Assembly: GCA_033439255.1 (NCBI GenBank)
Contig: CM065878.1
Location: 3,906,001 to 3,970,000, forward strand
DNA: 64,000 nucleotides
Direction: 5' to 3'
Source: Hericium rajendrae
Lineage: Eukaryota > Basidiomycota > Agaricomycetes > Russulales > Hericiaceae
Part shown: positions 9,553 through 21,313 of the stretch, in pieces
Layout: every line of letters starts with the position of its first letter
Numbering within the stretch: the stretch's first letter is position 1
Made by a program: the position numbers and the translations under genes
The notes under the pieces: generated by a model
What the model was told of the DNA's origin: nothing
Databases searched by the model: none
Seen by the model: the letters and a program-made list of their open reading frames with translations, nothing else

Positions 9553-11427
9553 CTCGGGAATGGTCCTCTTCCCAGCACACGACGCAGCCGCTGCGGCCCT
9601 AGCTTTGATCATAGTTTCGCCATGCCCTTTCCTTATCCTCGTCCGTGATGCGCGTGATGTCGCATTCGCAGTCTATCTTCCTGTCCGCCGGCTCGAGGAT
9701 CGCATCATACCAAGCACCAAGCGCCACAACCTGCGCTCCAACGTCGCGTACGCAGCGACGCGCTTCGCACACTGTGAGCTCGTCGCATGCTATCGAGCAT
9801 CTGCATCCGGGCCCGCCGTGCATTCCCCGCCTTTGTGTCCCGGTGACGCGCACCGATCGCATCTGAGGCGGGCGAGTTCAGCCTGCGCCGCCGCGCCGGA
9901 CCGTTCAGTCAACTCAAACTGCGCTGGAACAATATCGACTACCTCGTTGCCTTGCTTGTTGCTTCCTTCCTATCCGTGCGATTTTCATGCAGATGAATAC
10001 AGCTGTTTCCGCTGTCTGTTGTCTTAGAGTCGGGATATGGTATGGACGACAGACGGGTGGGTGTGTCAGCATTTATGTACGGGGATCCACTGCCCGGGTT
10101 TCGGAGCGGGACAGGATGTCGGTAGGATCCGCCTTGCTTGCACTCATGCAGTCGTCCGCCTCTGCCTCCGTGTCCGTGCTTTTCTCGCAATTTCGAACCC
10201 AGTACCTCCTCGTTGGCTCCTAGATAAGTCGTCGCGTCTGACACATCCCCGCCATGTCAACGGGCCGACAGAGACCGTTGCACTCGTCGAGTCGCCTGCG
10301 CATGGCGCGATCCAATCCTTTTGATCCATTCGGGGGCAATATTCGGGGTTTGGGGCGGCGTATGAAACAAACTCGGTATCGTGACAAGACATGTCTGGCC
10401 GATCTTCGTAGCTCGCACTCCCCAAGTGCGCGATCTGCCCGAAAATATGTATGCATACATCCCGCTCCGCAAGTACTCTAAACATGTAGGGTCAGCCTCG
10501 GGTTGGCCTCGAGGGATCTTCCTTCTTGCTCCTGCAACTCGGAAGCAAATTCGGCCTCGCGACAGACGAATACGGTAATCTTAACGCCCGATCCTTCTGT
10601 CGTAATTGCGTATGTAGCAGTTGCATGCTCTCGTGTAGTCGCTATACGCATGGTCAATGTCATAATCAACAGCGCCAACTTCGTCAACTTCAGCGCCGCG
10701 ATGGACAGATATGGCAGCCGCACTGTCCGATTCGTCTAGCTTGCACTCCTCATGCTCGCGACCTCCTCCAAGATCTGCACATGCGCCCGCTACGCACGAT
10801 CAGGGATCTTCATCCGCGCTTGATCATCTTCCTTCTCCCGCTCCGGATCTGTGCCCCTCCGGAACGGGCTGCATGCTTCCGTGGACGCAGATCCTCTCTG
10901 CCACCCCACATCCTCTAAATTCGCTGGCCGTGGCAGCATAAATGCAATCAACTAACGACGCCGCCGTTGCGGATGCAAACCGACCAGATCGAGTCGTCGA
11001 TATCTGTGTGTGCTCTGGGCCAATGATTAATGAACGCCAAGTGCATTCCATCGCCGTGCACGACGACGTGCGCCGGACCCGCAGCCTCGATCGGGCACAC
11101 GCCGCGCTAACGCAGAACCGGTCTGTATCTGTATCCATATCCATAGAGTACAGCGCACGCACGCGCAAATGTGGAATAATACAGAACGAAGCGCGAATTC
11201 GAAGAACTAGTGGTGCAGTGAGGTGTACGGGCCTGAAATGAGCGGCGTGCGGGTAATTAGGCCGGCACCAGACGGCGGGGGGAAGTAAGAGATATAGCAG
11301 AGTGCGAACGGGACTGTCACAGCAGGGAACAATGCAAATGCGAGAAGGGGAAGGGAAACAGCGGCGGTGATAGCACGGCGGGGGCTTTACACGACAGCAT
11401 CAGCCCAGAAGCATGATCATGATCCTA

Positions 11428-12639
11428 CTACACCGGGCTTCCGCTGATCACGTTCACGCTCTTGAGCATGTCACTGCCTGCGCGCATGAGCGCCGCGCCC
11501 GACGGCATGTGGACCGATGGTATGTGAAAGTGTGCCTTCATTCGCGGCGAGCCCGGCGGCGACGCGCTCAGCCCCGGCGACGTCGGCGGCGAGGACGTGC
11601 GGACGCGTGCGTTGGGCGCGAAGATCGGCGGGGGCGTGCGCGGGAGCGAGGAGGACACGGATACGGGCGATGGCGAACAGGACGGGGAGGGCGGCGGTGA
11701 GTTCTCGGCGTGGGGGTGTGCATCCGCGTCTGCGTCTGCAGCCTGCCGATCCGCGATGCTGATGCTGAGGTCGACGGTGGATGCGTTCCTGCTGGGGATG
11801 GGCGAGAGGTCGTGCCGACGTGCGGCGAGGAGGCGCGGGAGGATCATGTCCTGCGGCTCGGAGAGCAGCGCCGGCTCCTCATCCTTCAGTGTCGAGTCCG
11901 ACTGGGGTGACTCGGCGCCCTCGTCCTCCACAAACACAGCTGGGAGATCCTCCACACCTGTTTTGCGCGCGACCTCGTCGATGGTGACGGTGGCAAACGG
12001 CGGCGAGCCGGGGGACGCCGTGGGCGATGCGGTCATGTTGTGCACGCGCGGGGCGACGTGCCCGTGCGCGCAGTAGTCGACGCTCGCGCTGCGGCGGCGG
12101 CGGGCGGCGCGCGTGAACTTCTCGGTCCAGTTGTCGCCCTCGAGGATGCAGCGCTCTGTCGCGTTAAAGCAGTCGACGCAGCAGGGCCGCAGCGGGATGG
12201 TGATGACGTCGGGGCGGGGCGAAGACAGCTGGCGCGTTAGGCCGCGGGGAGCGGACACGTTGGGAGTGCTGTGGTTCACCAGACACGAATGGAGGGGTTT
12301 GGGGTGGGCGGTGTCGGCGGTGATATGTTGTGCAGATAACGGCTTCTTTGATGGTCTGGGTGTACCGGGTCAGGATAAAGACATCGGGCAGAGGGACAAA
12401 GGCAAGCAGGACCTGGATGATTTGGATGGGTCGGCCTCTGGTTCTGACGTTGCGCTATCGGCGCGAGGGCGCTTTTTCCACAACGGAAGGATAAATCTGG
12501 ACATGCGTGATCGCGGCGGGGGATCGGGAATAAGGATGCAGGCATCGTCAAAGCGGACGATGCGCTCTTCGGAGGGGGAGGCGAAGGTGGGGGAGGATGG
12601 GGGCGGGGTGGTGTTGAGGACGAGGGTGGAGGAGGACAT
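11428..12639 (-). CDS. Conserved Ser/Pro-rich protein of unknown function
   Basis: The start is ATG at 12639-12637 (MSSSTLVLN...) and the TAG/TGA end is at 11428. Exon 1 runs to about 12385-12412, and exon 2 begins at 12268 after a good ccacag acceptor. Three phase-2 donors are possible, all weak (gtcctg, gtccct, gtcttt), so the exon 1 end is not fixed. Exon 1 has a conserved box (ERIVRFDDACILIPDP) followed by a basic tryptophan motif (LPLWKKRP). Exon 2 opens with IPLRPCCVDCFNATE and KFTRAARRRR, a Cys-rich plus Arg-rich block seen in uncharacterised mushroom proteins; the rest is low-complexity Ser/Pro/Ala. The CC..C cluster could bind metal. It is divergent from the SDR gene. Function is unknown. 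Confidence 0.65.
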
Positions 12640-13577
12640 GATGGTTGTGGGAAGGACGGCGATAGACGGCGAATTATGGAAGAGGAGGTCAGAGGACGGG
12701 GTGGCCAGTCGCCATATCTGCTCTTGGCGCTCGATACACGTGCCTATACAAACGCGGGGGTGGCAGTGTCCCCGATCCAGTCTCGCTCCCGCCTCTACAC
12801 CCAGAACTCGCTCCCGCCCAGCCCCTTCGACGACCTCTACTTCGGACATGGCTGCTCGTCGACGTCGCCTTTGTTACCCCCGATTTTTTTGAAGAATATT
12901 GTCCATATACTCGACCTCCTGGTCGCACAGCGCTTGCAAATTTCCCGATGCGTGCGGCGTTGGGTGATGCTGTAACGTCGCAGATCAGAGACTAAACACG
13001 CCTCATAGTCGTCCAAACGCGATCACAAACATATAGCAGAACGTAAGTGCTTTACTGAAAAGTTGCAGGCTTAAGGGCGCAAGGAACATAGACTCACCAG
13101 TCTGGCTTACCCTGCTCTCGCCTCACACTGTTGAACCGTGGTACGAACGACGAAGCGCGGGGGTGCCTCCATTGTTGGTCTCGCGCGGAGAATGTTGCCA
13201 GACCAACGAGAGATTGTGATGGAGGACCTTTGGCCCCATGATCTATTAGGATTCTGTGTGGGATGAAATGCATAGCGACGCATGCACCATATGTTACTAC
13301 ACTCCGTTGACATGGTCAGCGCGGGCGTCAGCGTAACATAATCCCGTGGGCATAAAAAGCACGAGTCGTCTCTGAACAGACGTGTCCCTACCGGATGTGA
13401 TTTGTTCGTAAACACGCTCGACGTAGAGCGCGCCGAGCATGTCGGCCAACCGGCAAAACGCCCGGCCATGCGGGGAAGACGCTCGCGCGTGATTTCCTGC
13501 TATTTACACTGCACGCTCGCTCACCCACCACCGACACCGACACCATCTCTTCCTACCACCCCACAGTCTGAACAAAC
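12640..13577. other. Intergenic, 0.9 kb, divergent promoters
   Basis: This stretch separates the divergent Ser/Pro-rich gene and SDR gene. It has no coding frame of note. The last 100 bp before 13578 are C-rich (caccgacaccgacaccat), typical of pyrimidine-rich basidiomycete core promoters. Confidence 0.5.
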
Positions 13578-14845
13578 ATGGCACAGCGTCTTGCACAAGT
13601 CAGTGGACACTTGAGTAACAACTATGGCCGCGGGCTGCTCGCGGGCGAGGTGGCGATCATCACAGGTACGTCGCGCCGCGCGAAGATGCACCAACTTTGT
13701 ATTGAATGATTGGCACGATGTCATGCAGGTGCCGCGCAGGTCTGTCTCACATCTATTGTGAATCCGTGTCTGTCATTGAATGCAATGTGAACAGGGTATC
13801 GGTCGTAGTGCGGCACTCCTTTTCGCAAAGGAGGGCGCCAAAGTCGTTGTCACCGAGTACGTGCATTCCTCTGCATACTCTTTGTTTTCCACTCACGTGC
13901 GTCCCGGCGCCAGTCTCGACCAGCAGAAGGCACAAGCCGTCGTGGACGAGATCCTCGCCGCCGGGGGCGATGCCATCGCCGTGGGCGGGGACGTCGGCGC
14001 GGATGACTTCCCACAGAAAGTCCTCGATGCCACTATCAAGTACGTCCTCGCGCCTCCTTCCCGCCCCCTCCTAACCCCGCACAGGAAATACGGCAAGCTG
14101 AACCACATCGTCAACAACGGTGCGTCCCGGCCCCCTTATGATCCGCCCACACTGACGCCCCTCCCGCAGCCGGCTTCACGTATGACCGCATGCTGCACAC
14201 GATGCCCGACGACGCGTGGGACATCATCCAGAAGGTGCATGTCCGCGCGCCGTTCCGCCTCGTGCGCGCAGCCGCGCCATACCTGCGCGTCAAGGGCGCG
14301 CACGAGAACCGCAGCGTCACGTACGTCTCGTCGACGTCGGGCCTGCACGGGAACGTCGGGCAGGCGAACTATGCAGCCGCGAAGGCCGCCGTTATCGGGC
14401 TCACGAAGACGACCGCGAAGGAGTGGGGCCGGTTCGGCGTGCGCGCGAACTGCATCGCGTTCGGGCACATCCTCACGCGGTGCGTCTCCTGTCTATCTCC
14501 CATTATATCCCGGCGGACGCTGATGTGGTGTGGTGGAAGGCTGACGGCGGCGAAGGAGAGCGGCGCGACGATCGAGATCGAGGGGAAGAAGGTCGCGCTG
14601 GGGATTCCGGGCGCGAAGCCGCCGTCGAGCGCGGATGCTGCGACTGCCGCGGCTGCGTTCCCGCAAATCCCGCTCGCGCGCCCCGGGTCGGCCGACGAGG
14701 CCGCCGCGGGCATGCTCTTGTGCGTTCTTCCTCTCCGTGTCTGTTTTACGGATATTGATTGTGCGTACGATGCAGCCTCGCGTCGCCGCTGGCGGCGTAC
14801 GTGTCGGGCCATACGCTGGAGGTTACGGGCGGCGTGGGCATCTAA
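13578..14845 (+). CDS. Short-chain dehydrogenase/reductase (FabG-like SDR)
   Basis: The model is join(13578..13665,13729..13739,13795..13856,13914..14039,14085..14119,14170..14479,14540..14719,14776..14845), 882 nt, 293 residues, in frame throughout. It is a classical NAD(P)(H)-dependent SDR. The cofactor motif TGAAQGIG spans residues 29-36, NNAG is at 106-109, the catalytic Ser is about 162 (VSSTSG), and YxxxK is Tyr175-Lys179 (NYAAAK). The closing SGHTLEVTGG is the usual FabG-like end. TELD/TDLD after the second strand suggests NAD preference (an acidic residue at the end of beta-2). A tail insertion of about 35 residues (KESGATIEIEGKK...) before the last helix resembles fungal 3-oxoacyl-reductase-like proteins. 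The substrate cannot be told. Exon 2 is only 11 nt and encodes part of the glycine motif. Confidence 0.92.
13729..13739 (+). other. 11-nt micro-exon in the SDR gene
   Basis: The exon is flanked by catgcag on the left and a gtctgt donor on the right. It supplies four codons' worth of the Rossmann motif (G-A-A-Q) and is required to join TG to GIG in frame. Confidence 0.8.
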
Positions 14846-15049
14846 GTGTTCGAGCGGCAGATCTTGGAAAGTAATACAGAGGCAGCCAAATCTTCGTTTG
14901 TCGTGTTACAGCACATTTAGCTTTGTATTTTCTTGTGTCTTTTGCAACATCATTACCGGATCGCAGCCGCAGAAGCGTGAATGGGAACTGGATTTTTTCC
15001 TTTTTGTATAAATAATCGTCGAATGGTATCGTGGTATATGGTGAGACTT

Positions 15050-16374
15050 CTACGCGACCCCGAAGCGGCTCTGCATGCTCATCGCCGCAATTCGAGCGGA
15101 CCTCATCCTCTGTCAGACCGAGGCCGAGCGGCTTTGGCGCCAGCAACAGCGCGTACTCGCCGATCAGCGAGTTGCGGAATGGAAGGATGTCGTCCGTCTG
15201 CGCGGTATCACCGACGGGAGATCAGCGTGAGAGGGAAGATCAGGAGAGGGAACGCACGCAGATCGCGATGGGATGGTCGTGATGTAGGTAGTAGCGGATG
15301 TGGTGGTCCTCGAGCATGTGGACAGTTTTGCATCTGGAGAGCGGCATCAGCGCTTCGATCAGGTGCGCATGAGCGCGCGCACGGGGCTACGCCGGCGTGC
15401 AGATGACTGAGCGGGCGGACGCACAGCAGGTTCGACGAAAGGCAGATCTCGATGCAGGTTTTTTCTGCAGCACGAGGGCCTTTGCCTCGTCGTTGAGGAA
15501 CGTCGCGTGTCCGAGGCGGTCAGGCTCGGCGGACAGCAGCTGCTGCGTGTCCGCGGGCGTGTTGTGCACTGTCTATCACGCGGGGAAAGACCGCAGGCGA
15601 GGTGAAGTACGGGTCCGGCGACAGGAAGGAAAATACCTCTGCGATGTGCAATGTCACACCGAGGCCCGCCTGCTTGGCGGCCGCGAAGTACGTGCGGAAG
15701 ACGTCCATATCTCCAGCCTGAACGCGAGAGGAAGAAAGCGGTGAACGGGGATCGCATGGAGGAGAAAAGGGCACTCACGGTCGGATCGCCGCAGAGATCG
15801 ACGCCGACGACGCGCCGGCCCTCGGCCTTGAGCTGCGCCGCGAGCGCGACGACCTCCTGCGCGACCGCGCCGTCCATGCGCCGATCAAGGCTGACGATGA
15901 GCGCGGCTTGCGCGGCCGGGTAGCGCTCGAGCTCGTCGAGCACCGTCTCGAGATAGTTGCGCATGTCCATGTGCGGCGTTACCTTGGGTGTCGTGCGCAG
16001 CTCGAGGTACGCCGCCTGCGAGAGGGCGCCGTCGAGGAAGTGCTCGAGCACAGCGCGCGTCGCGCGGCGCAGCGCCTTGGGCGTTGCGGTGAGCGCGTAG
16101 ATTGCGGGGAAGAGCCGAAGAAGTCGTTCAGCTCTACGAGCTGTACGCCCGCCTGGAGGCGCGCGATGCCCTCGCGTACGACTGTCGAGTCCTCGGCAGA
16201 GGCGGTCGCAGCGTGCTCGCGCGCGAGGTCCTGCAAGAGCGGAAGCGGGATTGAGCCGTTCAGGTGCGCGTGCAGCTCGGCCTTTGGGAGGTCCTCGAGG
16301 AAAGCGACCTGGGTCGCAGTGAGCGCGCGGAGGGCGGCGTGGGCGTAGCCTGCGATGGGGAAGGTCACGGTCAT
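15050..16374 (-). CDS. Adenosine deaminase-like (ADAL, N6-methyl-AMP deaminase type), with three apparent frameshifts
   Basis: The protein starts at 16374 (MTVTFPIAGYAHAALRAL). It belongs to the metal-dependent adenosine deaminase superfamily; the ADAL branch deaminates N6-methyl-AMP to IMP. Metal and active-site motifs are present: HAHLNGS, THP-like CGDPT, TLHIAE (His/Glu), LGHATFL, ICTDD. Exons: 16374-15779, 15717-15637, 15572 to about 15441, then two short 3' exons ending in TAG at 15050. The frame breaks near 16112-16116 (one base short), in the A6 run 15459-15464 (one short) and at 15091-15092 (one extra). Each break is followed at once by family-like sequence, so nothing else is lost. 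Either this is a very young pseudogene or, more likely given the neighbours, consensus error. The exact start and 3' splice sites are tentative. Confidence 0.8.
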
Positions 16375-16655
16375 TTCGATAGCGGTGGAGTTCTCTTGGT
16401 GCGGGTTACAATGGTCGAGAGCGGCACGATTTATGATTTCTGGGGATGCGCTCGAGTCGATGAGAGTCAGTGCGAACGCATCCGGGAAGGAGATGCTTGA
16501 TTCAAGTTTCAATTTCAGAATTTGTAGTAGAAGAAAGTCTGCGATCGGTCTACCTGCCAAATCGGGCGACCAATCCCGGAGCGCCGTTGTTCGGCGGTCA
16601 ATCAGCTGAATAAGCGCCCGCTCTTCCATCCTCGCCATCTCCTCCTCCTTCTCTA

Positions 16656-17805
16656 ATGGCGTCCATCGGCCCCAAATCCCCGCACACCGCGCGGCACCCC
16701 GCTCAACGTCGCCATCGACGTCGCCACAACCCGAAACGCGGCTCTTCACCAACGGAGCCGGCTACCCAGCCGGCAAGCACCGCGTCATTCCCGCCCGTCC
16801 GCCGCATCCGCGGTACGAGGAGGAGGAGGAAGAAGAGGAGGATGCCTACGCCCCTGCGCTCCCGCCCGACCTCGCCTCGCGCGTGGGGCACCTGGCCCCT
16901 CCCGCCGCGTCCTCGGCCCCGCCATCGCGCCCCAGCGTGAAGAAGAAGAGGAAGAATCCGACGAGGAGATTGGACCCGCCCCACCCCCACCACCTGGTGC
17001 CGCGCCCGCAATCCCTGAAGGCGTGCGCGCCTTCATGGAAAGGGAAGAGCAGCGCCGCAAGGCGATAGAGGTGCGTGTCTTTCCGCTTGTCGGCGTGCTC
17101 TCTGCTCAGCCGGTCTGATGTTCAAGTGCTCATGATTGTGCGGCTGCCGTCGTTGTTCACAGGAAGCGGCGAAGCCCAAAGCGTTGCAGCGGGACGAGTG
17201 GATGCTCAAGCCGCCCCATCGTCCGAGCTTCTCGCCAGTGCGTGTCCCCCATTGCTCCTCCGTACTCTGATCTGACCTGCTCTATCCTTTGCAGATATCG
17301 ACCCGACAAAACTCAACAGGCCGCGCCAGTTCTCCCGCTCGACAGCGCCTGCGAAAAGCACAGATACCACGCTGTGGACGGAGACTCCTGCGGAGCGGCA
17401 GCAGCGTCTCGCGGATGAGGTGCTCGGCAAGAAGCGGCGCATCGAGAACGCGGATCCCGCGGAGCTCGAGGCGGAAGAGGACTCTCGCAAGCGGCGCAAG
17501 CGCGATGCCGAACTCAAGCGCGAGGTTGAGCAGCACTCCGTACGCCCTTCTTTCTCTCCTTTTAATGAATCAACTCATGTATCTGGCAGAGGAAGTTTCG
17601 CGGTGCGAGCATGCTTGAGGCGCATGCGGACAAGGACGCAAAGCGCAAGGAGGCGGAGGAGCAGCCGCCCGGCATCTGGGACCACTCGCGCGATATGTCG
17701 CTCGGCGGGCGGCTCATGGACGAGAAAGACCGGCGGAAGCTCATCCAGGACGCACGCGGGCTCTCAGAGCGCTTCGGCTCAGGCAGGAGCGGCGGTTTCT
17801 TGTAA
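16656..17805 (+). CDS. GPALPP / DUF3752-domain protein, with three apparent single-base deletions
   Basis: Exons are about 16656-17070, 17163-17237, 17295-17539 and 17590-17805 (TAA). The product matches the GPALPP1 family: an N-terminal 'MASIGP.IPAH' motif, an acidic run followed by YAPALPP, a second acidic run with IGP.PPPP, then DEWMLKPP, WTETPAERQQR and a C-terminal GGRLMDEKDRRK...SERFGSG. The family is poorly characterised, probably nuclear, and linked to RNA processing in some species. The reading frame needs one extra C in each of three C4 runs (16670-16673, 16930-16933, 17214-17217). With those, the whole protein reads as family-like, including the splice phase at 17237/17295. Three independent hits in equal C4 runs argue for sequencing error. 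Confidence 0.8.
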
Positions 17806-18934
17806 TCAGCGCACGACGGCATCTCTTTGCAATGGGTGCGGAATCTGGGGATGCTATGTGTACGCTCAATTGTTGTGATTCTGCTTGTGCTTTGCCCGCC
17901 TGCTGTCGATACGGACGTCGCACGCATTGTTATTGTATTTTACTTGTTTTGGACGGACATAGCCAAATCAAAGAAAGAGACACTTCTCATTCGTCTAATG
18001 TTTGTTTTCAATTGAATTTATCATTAATGCACGCACCATGCTGCATGAAATGAAGCGAGAAACACCACAATCCCTGCTCAAATACAGAACGACTTTCTTC
18101 TGTGTAAGGTCTGCTCGGAGACTACATCCCTGCTCGCCGCCAGTCAAGCTGAAGCTCAAGCCTGCTTTGTCAGACGACCGGCCCGGCCCTCGTGCGCCAC
18201 ACCGGCGCCTGCCCTAAACAACCGAGCCTGCCCTAAACACCCTCGCCTATATAAGCCCGCGCCCTCGCTCTTTCGTTCCCCATCTCTTGTGCTCGGGCAT
18301 GTACTGTCGCCAGTGAGGTCTTTACCGAGGCACAGTCTTTTGCTGATTGCAAATTACACATCCGAACACGTCTGTTAGCTTCGGCTTTCAGCAATTTTTG
18401 GAAACCCTTCGCTGCTATTCAGTGTTGATGACTTATGGAGATCGCGCGGGGATGATGCCTGTCGAAAGGTGTCGGAGCGATGGTCTTCCTCTAGTGTACT
18501 GCACCTCTGTTGTTGATAGCCAATAAAATGCTTTTGCAATCTACATCTGTCTGAATGTTTGAAAACAGACACAATATTGTGTCTGTTGTGTCTGTTGGCT
18601 GCTGCTTAATCAGGCGAGAGTGATGCAGGTGGGTAGATTTCTTTGTGTGAAGATGTCCTGGTGGCCCTTGCGTACAACAGTCTCTAGGATATAGTGACAC
18701 TACTGAGAGCCATGAATGCCGTGCAACAGAAGCATATCATGAGATCGAGAAGTCGAGCTGCCCGTTGCGCATCGGCAGTCGGGCCCGTCCCACATACCAT
18801 CCTACATTTCCACTAGCTCACCACTACTTCATTACTGCAGTCCATACGAAAGTGACGTACTATATAACAATGCAACGAGGGACTCGAAACACGACAACAA
18901 ATGCGAATAGTCCGTGTATACACCACCCAACCGC
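17806..18934. other. Intergenic, 1.1 kb, convergent 3' ends
   Basis: No gene is seen. It holds a 14-bp direct repeat (gcctgccctaaaca at about 18207 and 18227) and a TATATAAG at 18248-18255 followed by pyrimidine-rich DNA, but no coding frame starts downstream on the plus strand. Confidence 0.5.
18248..18255 (+). promoter_or_regulatory. Orphan TATA-box-like site
   Basis: TATATAAG in a GC-rich setting with a C/T-rich tract after it looks like a core promoter. The first ATG downstream (18299) gives only five codons. A short or non-coding transcript is possible. Confidence 0.3.
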
Positions 18935-20291
18935 CTAATACCGGTCCGCCGTCGACGGCGGATACCCGCGCCCACCATACCCGCCTTTCTGGTAGAGCGA
19001 CTGCCCGCTGACGCCGCCGACGAGGCTCGCGGGCGCGTGGAAGTTGCTCGCCGAGTCTGCCTCGTAGTCGGTCGAGTCGACCGCGAGCAGCGGGTCCTTG
19101 ACCTCCCAGACCGCCGCCTTCGAGCCGACAGAGAACTCGAGGTCCTCGCGCTGTTGTGGTATGCGAACGTGAGCTCAGGAATTCATGGGGAAAAGAGGTA
19201 GATGACGCACCGTGATAGAGTCCCAGTACTTATACACCATCATAACGCTCAGCAGCATACACAGCGTGAAGAAGAAGAGCCCGTCAATGTAGTGCTTGAT
19301 CGCGTCGCAGATGGTTGCGCTGAACGCGAACAGCAGGATCTGAGCGATCGTGAAGAACGCGGCGCCGAAGATGATGTCGCCAATCGGCCAGCGGTCCTCG
19401 AGCGTGCGGAAGACGAGGATGAGTTGCGAGACGACGTAGATGACCGTGCAGATGAGCGGCCACAGGATGTACACGATCCACAGCCCGAGCGGCTTGTCAT
19501 ATCTGAAACTGGCAATGTTCTTGAACGTCGCAATGGCGATGAACATGCAGAGGCCGAACACGGCGAGGCAGGATATGCGCAGGAACTGAAGCCCTTTGTT
19601 TCAGTCTGGACATCTCGTTCTGGGATAAAGAGACGCACCCATAACGAGGTTGGGGTGCCGTCCTCTGCAAATTGGAAGCCGACGAATCCGTTGATGAGGA
19701 GACATGTGTAAGCTGCACAAACGAGACCGGTATACACAGCAGCGAACCACTGTGGTATGGGTAAGTGTTTGGCCAGTGGTCTCGGCCTAAATATGAGTCG
19801 CGCACCGGATAGACTTTGTGTGCGGTTGGGATGATATTCGAGTCAAGAAACATAGCCAATAACTCGATGAGAGCATATAGATAGAAAAACAGGACAATCT
19901 CCTTCCTCCCTATGACACCAGTGAGAACAGAGAAATGCGTGAAAACTGGAGGACGCACCAACTGCGGTATATTTCCCCCGTATGTGGTAAATCATTATGG
20001 CAGTCATTATAATCGCGACGATGTGTATAAAACATGTTGCTGTAAGAACATCTGGTCAGTGATGCCGTTATCTCAACGCGTACCGCCATCTAAGCGACGC
20101 AATCGCAGCTCGCGCCACGGCAACCTGAACAGAAGCAACGACTCACAGGGCTGAAAAATCAGCGTGCCAGCAACATCCACGTTTCTGCTGTAGCATGTGG
20201 GCTCAATGCCCTGGTCGGAACCCACGAGGGGGCAAACGACCATCGCCGCCGTCTGGCAGATCTTGTCAAAGGAACCGAACTGCATACCCAT
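18935..20291 (-). CDS. CHS7: Chitin synthase export chaperone CHS7
   Basis: The model is complement(join(18935..19150,19211..19585,19639..19749,19806..19909,19959..20039,20147..20291)), 1032 nt, 343 residues, with phases consistent. Chs7 is an ER membrane protein that lets class-IV-type chitin synthase leave the ER. The N terminus carries [20 protein letters not shown] and [16 protein letters not shown], the family signature. Seven hydrophobic segments follow, among them [19 protein letters not shown], the segment with [10 protein letters not shown], and the pair [15 protein letters not shown] and [26 protein letters not shown] closes the core, and the tail is hydrophilic and ends [10 protein letters not shown]. 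An alternative start is Met3. Nothing is missing. An upstream ATG cannot be excluded because 5' UTR introns are common here. Confidence 0.93.
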
Positions 20292-20764
20292 GGTGGCAGA
20301 TTGGTGGGGTGAGGACTGAAGGAGAGACGGAGAGAACTGTGACTCTGAGGAGTAGAGCGTGGTGGTCGTGGGGCCCAACGCCCGGGTGTGAAGGAGACAG
20401 AGACTGTTCGACGATGTTAGTGACGACGTGCCTGCAACCTCCTCGACGCGAATGGGGCGGGGCGTCACGCGTGACACACGTGTGAGTTTTTCGGCCTGTC
20501 CGTCTCAGTCACGACCGACCGGTTAACCGCCCACTTCGTGCGTGCGCAGGCGTTCCCAGCTCTTTGTTGAATTACTACCGGTCTTAGGAACTTTTGCCGC
20601 AAGGTTTCGTTGCCAAAGGACGTCGCAAACGAGTGATTCTGGCGCGTACGCATGGCGACGATGTCTTGCTGGTGAGTTCCTGACCATTCATCCGTGCACG
20701 AGGCAATAACAAGTGCTCACAAATGAATCATAAGGTTATAATTGTCTTTTCAAGGGCTTTTGCA

Positions 20765-21313
20765 TCAGTTACACCTGTTTATACAACGGCGTTTCTGCGC
20801 CGTCTGTGTATCTGGCGATGCACAACTGAATACTGTTGAATTCATTGGCCATATTGTACCACCATCTGGTATCGCCTCATTTCCGAAGGCTGGCGCGCAA
20901 AAGGATTTCTTCCTTATACAACGCCAAGCAACTTTCACGCGCCTTGTCGGAACTCCATGGCTATCCCAAGATATGCCAGCATCCACATGTTTGACAGCTG
21001 TTAAACAACCGTGGCGGTTACCAAATGGCGTTCCGCTGTCTCCTTCCACAACAGTCCATTCACACCAAACATCAATGGATGACTTTCCCCAGGATAGGTC
21101 AATGTAATGGAGGCCTCTTTTCTGCTTGACAGCGCTCCCGTAAGGCCTCGTCAACCAATTGGGTTGCCTTGATGAGCCGTATTTTGGCGTCGATCTGCGC
21201 CGAAACATATCATAACATAAATCTTGAATCAGCCCGCGTCCTACATATACAACGAGTTCAGTGCCCGTATAATCGTCATTCGGAACACATGTTTCACGCT
21301 GATCGCAAGACAT
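20765..21313 (-). CDS. Hypothetical 182-residue Cys-containing reading frame (doubtful)
   Basis: It is an uninterrupted frame from MSCDQRETCVPNDDY to CINRCN. It contains several cysteines and a stretch VVEGDSGTPFGNRHGCLTAV that recalls the GDSG loop of serine peptidases, but no His/Asp partners can be placed and there is no signal peptide. It stands alone in a gene-poor region. It could be a degraded or chance frame; length alone is weak support. Confidence 0.25.
   Translation of the reverse strand: MSCDQRETCVPNDDYTGTELVVYVGRGLIQDLCYDMFRRRSTPKYGSSRQPNWLTRPYGSAVKQKRGLHYIDLSWGKSSIDVWCEWTVVEGDSGTPFGNRHGCLTAVKHVDAGISWDSHGVPTRRVKVAWRCIRKKSFCAPAFGNEAIPDGGTIWPMNSTVFSCASPDTQTAQKRRCINRCN

Larger units (their letters stand above)
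5034..11427. other. Gene-poor region, 6.4 kb, no supportable gene
   Basis: All six frames show only short overlapping frames without recognisable domains or a plausible spliced model. The longest forward frame near the left end (5421-5849) matches nothing I know and is interrupted by a tandem duplication. Contents: 17-bp and 97-bp tandem repeats, a CAA/TAC microsatellite, a GC-rich tract (about 6100-7000) with degraded repeats, two diverged repeat units at 8740-9220, and a 16-bp tandem repeat. The region reads like decayed accessory DNA bordering the Crypton-like locus. Confidence 0.6.

Noticed and set aside
10185-10205. Minus-strand GGTTCGAAAT resembling a tRNA B box
   Set aside because: T-stem does not pair and no acceptor stem is found.
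11597-12892. Long plus-strand frames opposite the Ser/Pro-rich gene
   Set aside because: Composition is the mirror of the minus-strand Ser/Pro coding sequence; the minus strand has the conserved boxes and the splice acceptor.
15359-16051. Internal Met at 16051 as the start of the ADAL gene
   Set aside because: It lies after the first metal-binding motif (HAHLNGS), which is present upstream in another frame, so it is an effect of the frame break.
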